A stretch of 64,000 bases of DNA from Winslowiella toletana (lineage in GTDB: Bacteria > Pseudomonadota > Gammaproteobacteria > Enterobacterales > Enterobacteriaceae), in the NCBI RefSeq assembly GCF_017875465.1, contig NZ_JAGGMQ010000001.1, positions 2,356,001 to 2,420,000 on the forward strand. Direction: 5' to 3'. The notes beneath the pieces were generated by a model, which did no database searches, had not been told where the DNA came from, and worked only from the letters and a program-made list of their open reading frames with translations. Position 1 is the first letter of the stretch. Each line of letters opens with the position of its first letter. This document shows positions 57,252 through 64,000 of this stretch, piece after piece. The position numbers and the translations under genes were made by a program.

Positions 57252-58604
57252 TTACCAGCTTAAGGTGGCGACAAATCCGCCCTCAGTCCGATTGCTAAAG
57301 TGCGCCTGCATACCATGCAGCTCAGCGATATTGCTGACAATCGACAGTCCCAGGCCGCTGCCCGATTTCTCTTGTCCCGGCGGGCGATAGAAGCGCTCGC
57401 CAATCCGCTGCAAATCCTCTTCACTGACGCCCGGCCCATTATCGGCAACGCTGAATGCGCGCTGCTGCAGGTTAATCTCTATCGTACTGCCCGCATAACT
57501 GTAGCGAATGGCGTTATCCAGCAGGTTACGCACCATCAGCGCCAGCAACAGCGGATGGCCATCGCGCGAGACCGCGGTATCCGGCAGCTGCAAAGTAATA
57601 TCGACCCCGGCCTGCTGCGCTTTATGGTAATGGTCGATCACCGCCTGTTGTAACAGCTGATGCAGATCGACGTGCTGACACTCCGCCAGAGCCGCTTCGG
57701 CATCCAGCCGCGACAGCGTCAGCAGCTGATCCACCAGACGGGTGGCGCGATCGATACCGGCATCAAGATTACTTAGCGCATGCTGACGCATCTGCTGATC
57801 ATCATGCGCCAGCTGCACCACTTCGGTTTGTACTTTTAGCGCCGCCAGCGGACTGCGCAGTTCATGGGCGGCATCGGAGGTAAAGCGCCGTTCGCGCAGC
57901 AGCATCTGATTGATACGGGCAAACAGCGTATTCAGCGCATCGACAATTGGCCGCACTTCCTGCGGCAGATGCGGGGTGGTTAATGGCGAACCGTCATCCG
58001 GCTGGCGCTGATGCAGCTGCGTGGCGATGCGTTTTAGCGGTGACAGTTCGCGTGTGACCAGCCAGAACAGTAAAATCAGCATCACTGGCAGGGCAAACAG
58101 CCACGGCGTTAAATTGGTCTGCACGATATCGCGCGTCATATCATCGCGATATTCCCACTCCTGGCCGACCACCACCACATAGCGTTGATCGGGCGTCGCC
58201 AGCCACACCATGCGCCAGCGATCGTCGTCATCGCGCAGCCTGCCATCACTAAAACCGTCGCGCTGATAGTAATGAAACAGGAAGTCTTTGCCATTATCGC
58301 CGTCGTTCATCACCATCTGGCCGTCGCGGCTAAATACCGCAAACGCCAGCGCATCATCCTCCTGATCGCCGCGATGATGGCGCAGCAGTTTTTTGGTTTT
58401 TGGCAGGGATTGCGGCTGCTGGCTGAGATCTTCCGGGTTAAGCGTGGCGAGACGCTTGGCAAACAGCATCTGCTGGGTATCAAACAGTTCGTTGATTTTA
58501 TCGCGCGTCTGATACCAGGCCCCCACACTGGCGACGCCCCAGCACAGCAGCGTCAGCAGAATAAAGCCGATAATTAACCGCAGGCGCAGACTCATCCGCT
58601 TCAT
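57252..58604 (-). CDS. qseC: Sensor histidine kinase QseC
   Basis: 450 residues (E. coli 449). Membrane helix 12-32, periplasmic sensor with [23 protein letters not shown] and [16 protein letters not shown], second helix about 165-185, H-box [16 protein letters not shown]-box LLDNAIRYS, and [10 protein letters not shown]. coli QseC senses autoinducer-3/adrenergic signals and phosphorylates QseB. Start overlaps the qseB stop by 4 nt. Confidence 0.93.
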   Translation of the reverse strand: MKRMSLRLRLIIGFILLTLLCWGVASVGAWYQTRDKINELFDTQQMLFAKRLATLNPEDLSQQPQSLPKTKKLLRHHRGDQEDDALAFAVFSRDGQMVMNDGDNGKDFLFHYYQRDGFSDGRLRDDDDRWRMVWLATPDQRYVVVVGQEWEYRDDMTRDIVQTNLTPWLFALPVMLILLFWLVTRELSPLKRIATQLHQRQPDDGSPLTTPHLPQEVRPIVDALNTLFARINQMLLRERRFTSDAAHELRSPLAALKVQTEVVQLAHDDQQMRQHALSNLDAGIDRATRLVDQLLTLSRLDAEAALAECQHVDLHQLLQQAVIDHYHKAQQAGVDITLQLPDTAVSRDGHPLLLALMVRNLLDNAIRYSYAGSTIEINLQQRAFSVADNGPGVSEEDLQRIGERFYRPPGQEKSGSGLGLSIVSNIAELHGMQAHFSNRTEGGFVATLSW

Positions 58605-59263
58605 GTCACGGCTCCCAGCGTGTAGCCAACGCCATGCACGGTGCGAATAAAGTCGCTGCCCAGTTTTTTACGCAGGTGATGAATATGTACTTCCACTGCA
58701 TTGCTGGAGACATCCTCATCCCAGCTGTACAGCTTCTCCTCCAGCTGCGCGCGCGTCAGTACGCGACCGGCATTCAGCAGCAGCAGTTCGAGGATGGCCA
58801 GTTCGCGCGATTTTAATACCAGCGCTTCGCCATTCAGCGTGGCGGTGTGTGAGCCAGGTTCCATCACCACGCCGCCATGTTGCAGGGTCGGTTGCAGCTG
58901 GCCATGACGCCGGCGAATCAGCGCCTGAAGTCGTGCCGCCACTTCACTCAGGGCGAACGGCTTACACAGGTAGTCATCCGCTCCCTGTTGCAGACCCTGT
59001 ACGCGCTGCTCCAGCGCATCGCGCGCGGTCAGGATCAGTACCGGTACATCCTGCCCGCTCTGGCGCCACTGACGCAATATTTCCAGCCCGTCGATATGCG
59101 GCAGGCTGAGATCCAGTACCACGGCGTCATAAGGCGCTGCCGCCAGCGCCGCTAAACCCTGTTTGCCGGATAAAAACCAGTCGATGCTAAAACCCATTTT
59201 AATTAATCCGGCTTTAATGCCATCGCCAATCAGGCGGTCATCTTCGATTAATAAAATTCTCAT
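58601..59263 (-). CDS. qseB: OmpR-family response regulator QseB
   Basis: 220 residues (E. coli 219). Receiver phosphoacceptor Asp51 in [12 protein letters not shown], Lys in [10 protein letters not shown], and winged-helix [22 protein letters not shown]. Pairs with QseC and is divergent from the ygiW-like gene, as in E. coli. Confidence 0.94.
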   Translation of the reverse strand: MRILLIEDDRLIGDGIKAGLIKMGFSIDWFLSGKQGLAALAAAPYDAVVLDLSLPHIDGLEILRQWRQSGQDVPVLILTARDALEQRVQGLQQGADDYLCKPFALSEVAARLQALIRRRHGQLQPTLQHGGVVMEPGSHTATLNGEALVLKSRELAILELLLLNAGRVLTRAQLEEKLYSWDEDVSSNAVEVHIHHLRKKLGSDFIRTVHGVGYTLGAVT

Positions 59264-59387
59264 CGGCGTCTTTTTCCTTCAGGTAATTAACCGCAGTTAT
59301 ACGGAATCGCCGGGCGGCTTGTACAGGCTAATGCACGCAAAATCGGCTATTTAGCGCAGGATAAACAAATAAATCGTAATGGTCTGA

Positions 59388-59410
59388 GTTCTTAAGATCC
59401 TGTTAAGAAC
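59388..59410. promoter_or_regulatory. QseB/PmrA-type box between qseB and ygiW
   Basis: Perfect 8-bp inverted repeat GTTCTTAA / TTAAGAAC with 7-bp spacer; it also contains CTTAAG-N5-GTTAAG, the tandem half-site pattern used by the PmrA/QseB group. About 70-90 bp before ygiW. Confidence 0.6.
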
Positions 59411-59479
59411 CCTTTGCTTTAATAGCGACCGAAGACAACTTACTTCTGCAAACCCGCAATGGAATATAAGGTGAACAAT

Positions 59480-59875
59480 ATGAAAAAGACCGCCGCTTTA
59501 TTAGCTATCGCCGCCCTGGTTTCTACGCCGGTGCTTGCCGCCAGCCACGGTGGTTTTGTTGACCCTGACGCAGCGGCAGCCCCGGTGCAGAAAGGGGGCT
59601 TCTCTGGCCCGAACGGCAGTGTGGTCACGGTGAAACAGGCGCAGGATTTGAAAGATGACAGCTGGGTGACGCTGCGTGGCAATATCGAAAAACGTATTGG
59701 TGATGAGGATTACACCTTCCGTGACGCATCCGGCACCATGACGGTGGAAATTGACCATAAGCGCTGGGAAGGGCTAAGCGTATCACCAGCTGATAAAGTT
59801 GAGTTGCAGGGCGAGCTGGATAAAGACTTCAACTCGGTTGAACTGGATGTAAAACGCGTCAGCAAAATTCAGTAA
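59480..59875 (+). CDS. ygiW: YgiW-family periplasmic OB-fold (BOF) protein
   Basis: 131 residues from MKKTAALLAIAALVSTPVLA (cleavable signal ending at VLA). The BOF core is seen in DDSWVTLRGNIEKRIGDEDYTF, GTMTVEIDHKRW and VELQGELDKDFNSVELDVKRV, matching E. coli YgiW. Linked with stress tolerance and cationic-peptide resistance in relatives. Paired with qseBC. Confidence 0.92.
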   Translation: MKKTAALLAIAALVSTPVLAASHGGFVDPDAAAAPVQKGGFSGPNGSVVTVKQAQDLKDDSWVTLRGNIEKRIGDEDYTFRDASGTMTVEIDHKRWEGLSVSPADKVELQGELDKDFNSVELDVKRVSKIQ

Positions 59876-59883
59876 CCTGCCTC

Positions 59884-59915
59884 AGAAACAGGCCAGCATT
59901 AGCTGGCCTGTTTCT
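59884..59915. terminator. Bidirectional terminator between ygiW and budR
   Basis: Perfect 14-bp stem (AGAAACAGGCCAGC / GCTGGCCTGTTTCT) with loop ATTA; the right arm overlaps the last codons of the convergent LysR gene. Confidence 0.8.
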
Positions 59916-60792
59916 GTCTTTCCAGCGTCTGGATCAGGCTTTGCACCGACGCTGAACGATCCCACTTGCGCCACGCCAGCGCAATATCGCTGGTCAGCGC
60001 CGGGTCGGCACAATGATGAAAGCTGACATGCGGCGAGCTGATGCAGCATAACGACGCCGGAACAATGGCGAAACCAAAGCCTGCCGCCACCATACTGATC
60101 GCCGAAGAGATTTGTGGCGACTGCGGCCCGGTTTGCGGCTGAAAACCGCTGCGCAGGCAGGCGCTGATAATCGATTCATACAGACTTGGCGCCACATCGC
60201 GCGGAAAGGTAATCATCGGCGTATCCACCAGCTGCGCCAGCGATAGCGTGCTGCTGCTGCTGAGTGGATGGATTGCAGGCAACACAATCCGCATCGCTTC
60301 ACTGGCGATAATCTGCAGATTAAAGGCTTTGCTGCTTTCACACGGCAAGCGCACAAAGGCTGCATCCAGTAATCCTTCCTGTAAATCATGCATCAGCGCC
60401 GCCATATTCGCCTCGCGAGGCAGCAGCGTCATCGCCGGATAACTCGCCTGAAACTGCCGCAGCAGGCTGAAAATGGCCGGATGAAAAGCAATGGAACAGG
60501 CAAATCCCAGCGACAGCTGTCCTGAAACGCCACGGGCAATCCCTTTTGCCTTCTCCAGTGCATTGCCGGTCAGTTCAAGGATTTGCCGGGCATCATTATA
60601 AAATGCCGCGCCCGCCTCGGTTAACTCAACGCCACGCGTCAGCCTTTTCAGCAATGGCGTACCAATCTCGCGCTCCAGCCGCAAAATTTGCTGACTTAGC
60701 GGCGGCTGCGACATGCCGAGCATTTCCGCCGCCCGGGTGAAGTTACGCGTTTGCGCGACCGCCACAAAATAACGCAGATATCGTAATTCCAT
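59899..60792 (-). CDS. budR: LysR-type regulator of acetoin genes (BudR/AlsR-like)
   Basis: 297 residues. N-terminal LysR HTH (MELRYLRYFVAVAQTRNFTRAAEMLGMSQPPLSQQ region; core FTRAAEMLGMSQPPLS) and a periplasmic-binding-like effector domain. Divergent from budAB with a 104-bp spacer, as BudR in Klebsiella and AlsR in Bacillus, which activate in response to acetate. The specific name rests on context. Confidence 0.85.
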   Translation of the reverse strand: MELRYLRYFVAVAQTRNFTRAAEMLGMSQPPLSQQILRLEREIGTPLLKRLTRGVELTEAGAAFYNDARQILELTGNALEKAKGIARGVSGQLSLGFACSIAFHPAIFSLLRQFQASYPAMTLLPREANMAALMHDLQEGLLDAAFVRLPCESSKAFNLQIIASEAMRIVLPAIHPLSSSSTLSLAQLVDTPMITFPRDVAPSLYESIISACLRSGFQPQTGPQSPQISSAISMVAAGFGFAIVPASLCCISSPHVSFHHCADPALTSDIALAWRKWDRSASVQSLIQTLERQKQAS

Positions 60793-60896
60793 ATCGAAAA
60801 CGTCTCAAAGTGGGGGGAGTTCTATATTGGAATGCGAAGCTGAATCGAGTCAATATACAGTTAACGTTTTCTAATACTTTATCCCGGAGGAATACA

Positions 60897-61679
60897 ATGA
60901 AGGATAACGTAACTGATTGTTTCTGTGCTGATGAGCTGACTTCTACCCTTTCTGCTTTTCAGCAAAAAAGACCAGAAAGTGTTATCTATCAGACCTCGCT
61001 GATGAGCGCCCTGCTGAGCGGCGTCTATGAGGGCAGCACCACCATTGGCGATTTGCTGAAGAAAGGCGATTTTGGCCTTGGCACCTTTAATCATCTGGAT
61101 GGCGAGCTGATTGCCTTCGATCGTGAAGTCTATCAGTTGCGCGCTGACGGCTCGGCCAATAAGGCGCGTCACGATCAACGTACCCCGTTTGCGGTTATCA
61201 CCTTCTTTAACCCGCAGTACCAGCACCGCTTCTCGCATCCTGCCAGCCGTGATGAGGTGCATCAGGTCATTAACCAGCAGATTAGCTCTGATAACCAGTT
61301 TTGCGCGCTACGGCTTGAAGGCCATTTTGTGCAGGTCGATACCCGCACCGTGCCCTGCCAGCATCGCCCGTATAAACCGATGATGCAGGCGGTAGAGGAG
61401 CAACCCACCTTCCATTTTAATCAGCGTAACGGCGTGCTGATCGGCTTCCGCTCGCCGCGCTATATGCAGGGCATCAATGTCGCCGGTTACCACGAGCATT
61501 TTATTACTGCCGATCGACAGGGAGGCGGCCATGTCCTCGACTACCAGCTGCAGCAGGGCACGCTGACTTTTGGTGAGATCAGCAAACTGGTGATTGATCT
61601 GCCGGATGATGAGGATTTCCTTAACGCTAACCTGAACCCCACCGATCTTGATGATGCTATTCGCAGCGTTGAGAGCTAA
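60897..61679 (+). CDS. budA: Alpha-acetolactate decarboxylase
   Basis: 260 residues from [14 protein letters not shown] behind CCCGGAGG (ATG at 60897). Family motifs [34 protein letters not shown], and the zinc-ligand region [20 protein letters not shown]. Converts acetolactate to acetoin, protecting against acid end products. Followed 20 nt later by budB. Confidence 0.95.
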   Translation: MKDNVTDCFCADELTSTLSAFQQKRPESVIYQTSLMSALLSGVYEGSTTIGDLLKKGDFGLGTFNHLDGELIAFDREVYQLRADGSANKARHDQRTPFAVITFFNPQYQHRFSHPASRDEVHQVINQQISSDNQFCALRLEGHFVQVDTRTVPCQHRPYKPMMQAVEEQPTFHFNQRNGVLIGFRSPRYMQGINVAGYHEHFITADRQGGGHVLDYQLQQGTLTFGEISKLVIDLPDDEDFLNANLNPTDLDDAIRSVES

Positions 61680-61699
61680 TAACCCGAAAAGGAGAGCAG

Positions 61700-63379
61700 A
61701 TGAAAACGGCAACTGAAATTCAGCAATGGACACATGGGGCAGATCTGGTGGTGGCACAACTCGAAGCGCAGGGGGTGAAGCAGGTATTTGGCATCCCGGG
61801 CGCAAAAATCGATAAAGTGTTTGATTCACTGGTGGATTCCTCCATCGAGACCATTCCGGTGCGTCATGAGGCAAATGCGGCCTTTATGGCGGCTGCGGTG
61901 GGCCGTTTAACCGGTAAAGCCGGTGTGGCGCTGGTTACCTCCGGGCCTGGTTGTTCCAATCTGATTACCGGCATGGCTACCGCCACTTCCGAGGGTGATC
62001 CGCTGGTGGCGATCGGTGGCGCGGTAAAACGTGCTGATAGCGCGAAACAGGTGCATCAGAGCATGGATACTGTCGGCATGTTCCAGCCAGTCACCAAATA
62101 TGCGGTTGAGGTCAATTCCCCCGACGCGCTGGGTGAAGTGCTGTCAAACGCGTTTCGCAGCGCAGAGCTGGGCCGTCCGGGCGGCGCTTTTGTCAGTCTG
62201 CCGCAGGATATTATTAATCAGCCGGTAAGCGGCAATGTGCTGAAGCACAACGGTAATCTGTTACTCGGACCGGCGCCGGACAGTGCGATCGATGCCGTTG
62301 CCCGCGAAGTGGCGACAGCGAAAAATCCGGTGATTTTACTGGGGCTGATGGCCAGTCAGCCGGAAAATGCCGCAGCGCTGCACCGGTTGCTGGAGCGCAG
62401 CCATATTCCGGTTACCAGCACCTATCAGGCGGCGGGTGCGGTTCGGCAGTCACACTTTTCCCGTTTCGCTGGCCGGGTGGGCTTATTTAATAATCAGGCC
62501 GGTGACCGTCTGCTGCGGCAGGCCGATCTGATTATCACCGTCGGTTACAGTCCGGTGGAGTATGAACCGGCAATGTGGAATAGCGGCAATGCCACGCTGG
62601 TGCATATTGATGTGTTGCCGGCAGATACCGATAACTGCTATCTGCCTGATGCCGAGCTGGTAGGCGATATCGCCGCCACCCTCGATAAACTGGCGCAATG
62701 CATCGCCTCGCCGCTGCATCTGAGCAGCGCCTCGGCGGAAATCCTGCAGGATCGTCAGACCCAGCGTCAGCTGCTGGCGCTGCGCGGTCATCAGCTGGAT
62801 CAGTTTGCCCTGCACCCATTACGTATTGTGCGCGCGATGCAGGACATTATTAACAGCGATGTCACCTTAACCGTGGATATGGGGAGTTTTCATATCTGGA
62901 TTGCGCGCTATCTCTACAGTTTCCGCGCGCGCCAGATAATGATCTCTAACGGTCAGCAAACCATGGGCGTCGCTTTGCCATGGGCTATCGGCGCATGGCT
63001 GGTGGATCCAGGCCGCAAAGTGGTTTCGGTTTCCGGCGACGGTGGTTTTATGCAATCCAGTATGGAGCTGGAAACCGCCGTGCGGCTTAAGGCTAATATC
63101 CTGCATATTATCTGGGTGGATGATGCTTACAATATGGTAGCGATGCAGGAAGAGAAAAAGTATCAGCGTGTTTCCGGCGTTAAATTTGGCGCTATCGATT
63201 TTAAGGCCTACGCCGAAGCCTTTGGCGCCGCCGGTTTTGCGGTCGACAGCGCACAGGCGCTGGAACCCACGCTGCGTAAAGCGATGGATGTTGCCGGTCC
63301 GGCGATCGTTGCGATACCGGTCGACTATGCCGATAACCATCTGCTGATGGGACAGCTGCATCTCAGTCAGATTCTCTGA
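61700..63379 (+). CDS. budB: Catabolic acetolactate synthase (FAD-independent)
   Basis: 559 residues (Klebsiella BudB 559). ThDP glutamate in [11 protein letters not shown], ThDP/Mg motif [21 protein letters not shown] through WVDDAYNMV, and no anabolic regulatory subunit next door. Joins two pyruvates to acetolactate. budC (acetoin reductase) does not follow; the 218 bp to rbsD contain only a 7-bp stem and the ribose operators. Confidence 0.95.
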   Translation: MKTATEIQQWTHGADLVVAQLEAQGVKQVFGIPGAKIDKVFDSLVDSSIETIPVRHEANAAFMAAAVGRLTGKAGVALVTSGPGCSNLITGMATATSEGDPLVAIGGAVKRADSAKQVHQSMDTVGMFQPVTKYAVEVNSPDALGEVLSNAFRSAELGRPGGAFVSLPQDIINQPVSGNVLKHNGNLLLGPAPDSAIDAVAREVATAKNPVILLGLMASQPENAAALHRLLERSHIPVTSTYQAAGAVRQSHFSRFAGRVGLFNNQAGDRLLRQADLIITVGYSPVEYEPAMWNSGNATLVHIDVLPADTDNCYLPDAELVGDIAATLDKLAQCIASPLHLSSASAEILQDRQTQRQLLALRGHQLDQFALHPLRIVRAMQDIINSDVTLTVDMGSFHIWIARYLYSFRARQIMISNGQQTMGVALPWAIGAWLVDPGRKVVSVSGDGGFMQSSMELETAVRLKANILHIIWVDDAYNMVAMQEEKKYQRVSGVKFGAIDFKAYAEAFGAAGFAVDSAQALEPTLRKAMDVAGPAIVAIPVDYADNHLLMGQLHLSQIL

Positions 63380-63493
63380 TTCTGCATGGTGAAAGCTGGC
63401 GGCCGCATGCTGCCAGCTACGCCAGGTTATCGTCAGCAGTGGCCCGGTTTACGGCGTATCTGGTGGCATAAGCCAAATTATTTTCGTCGCCAG

Positions 63494-63505
63494 CGAAACG
63501 TTTCG
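63494..63505. promoter_or_regulatory. RbsR operator 1 (distal)
   Basis: Perfect palindrome CGAAACGTTTCG within CAGCGAAACGTTTCGATG, the LacI-family RbsR core. Confidence 0.7.
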
Positions 63506-63571
63506 ATGGCGATCACAAATTCATCATATCCTCGTTGTGTTCCTCTGCGCTTTTTTTACACTCCCGATCAG

Positions 63572-63583
63572 CGAAACGTTTCG
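63572..63583. promoter_or_regulatory. RbsR operator 2 (proximal)
   Basis: Same CGAAACGTTTCG core in ATCAGCGAAACGTTTCGCT, 14 bp before rbsD and 78 bp from the distal copy. Confidence 0.8.
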
Positions 63584-63597
63584 CTCTGGAGTGAAAG

Positions 63598-64000
63598 ATG
63601 AAAAAAGGCACCTTACTGAATTCTGAAATTTCTTACGTGGTTTCCCGTCTCGGTCATACCGATAGCCTGGTGATCTGCGATGCTGGTTTACCTGTTCCGG
63701 CAGGCCCGCAGCGTATCGATCTGGCGCTGACGCACGGTATTCCCAGCTTTTTGCGGGTCGCTGAAGTCGTAACCAATGAGATGCAGGTAGAAAGCGCCAT
63801 CATCGCGGAAGAGATGAAGCAGCATAATCCGCAACTTCACGACGAACTGGTCGCTCTGCTCGAAACATTGCAACAACTTCAGGGAAATACCATCAGTATC
63901 CGTTACACCAGCCATGAACAGTTCAAACAACAGACTCAGCGTAGTCAGGCGGTCATTCGCAGCGGAGAGTGCTCTCCGTATGCGAATGTCATCCTGGTCG
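63598..64000 (+). CDS. rbsD: D-ribose pyranase RbsD, partial
   Basis: The first 134 residues of an expected 139; the last codons fall beyond the right edge. [32 protein letters not shown] and the terminal [12 protein letters not shown] match E. coli RbsD. Interconverts ribose pyranose and furanose forms for RbsK. First gene of the rbs operon, behind two RbsR sites. Confidence 0.96.
   Translation, partial: MKKGTLLNSEISYVVSRLGHTDSLVICDAGLPVPAGPQRIDLALTHGIPSFLRVAEVVTNEMQVESAIIAEEMKQHNPQLHDELVALLETLQQLQGNTISIRYTSHEQFKQQTQRSQAVIRSGECSPYANVILV

Noticed and set aside
63386..63601. 71-codon open frame between budB and rbsD
   Set aside because: Runs over both RbsR operators and the rbsD ribosome-binding region; the regulatory reading explains the DNA better.

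Overview
The window is a contiguous chromosomal stretch around the replication origin of a gammaproteobacterium of the order Enterobacterales, most likely family Erwiniaceae (Erwinia/Pantoea type). The core order (ibpA-yidQ-yidR-yidA-gyrB-recF-dnaN-dnaA | rpmH-rnpA-yidD-yidC-mnmE ... yieE-adeP-yieH ... phoU-pstBACS-glmS-glmU-atpCDGAHFEBI-rsmG-mnmG-oriC-mioC-asnC ... viaA-ravA | kup ... rbsD) matches the E. coli oriC region. An ibpA without ibpB, and an ovoA of the kind first studied from Erwinia tasmaniensis, point to Erwiniaceae. No rRNA, tRNA or CRISPR array was recognised.

Region 1 (1-6652) is accessory. A MocR-type GntR/aminotransferase regulator (cut by the window edge) is divergent from a tight six-gene operon: a PP-loop ATPase with a CxxC pair, an ATP-grasp ligase, a class II glutamine amidotransferase, an Fe(II)/2-oxoglutarate oxygenase, a YbaK-like aminoacyl-tRNA deacylase and an EamA exporter. 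I read this as a small NRPS-independent pathway for an amidated, oxidised amino acid or dipeptide, possibly a tRNA-directed antimetabolite, with built-in export and tRNA-editing immunity. It sits beside ibpA, where ibpB lies in E. coli, and is the best candidate for an undescribed system here.

Region 2 (6691-20665) is core: the IbpA heat-shock gene with a sigma-32 promoter and a ROSE-like leader, yidQ/yidR/yidA, the gyrB-recF-dnaN-dnaA replication block, and rpmH-rnpA-yidD-yidC-mnmE.

Region 3 (20705-25184) replaces the E. coli tna/mdtL/yidZ segment. A 3.2-kb cassette flanked by 27-bp direct repeats carries an unrecognised coupled two-gene module, a LexA-controlled SymE toxin with its antisense SymR RNA, and an AlbA_2/RecG-like protein with tandem GEVT repeats. 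An Ldh2-family dehydrogenase follows.

Region 4 (25321-49811) is mostly core: phosphopantetheinyl transferase, adenine permease with a PurR site, the Pho-box-controlled pst-phoU operon, glmUS, the atp operon, rsmG/mnmG, oriC, mioC and asnC. Intergenic palindromic repeats (a REP-like family and an ERIC-like 124-bp unit) are scattered through it.

Region 5 (49939-64000) has further lineage-specific substitutions. ovoA (ovothiol synthesis) takes the place of asnA beside asnC; viaA-ravA and kup follow. The qseBC-ygiW locus and a budR/budAB acetoin pathway lie between kup and the ribose operon, whose first gene rbsD is cut by the right edge and is preceded by two RbsR palindromes.
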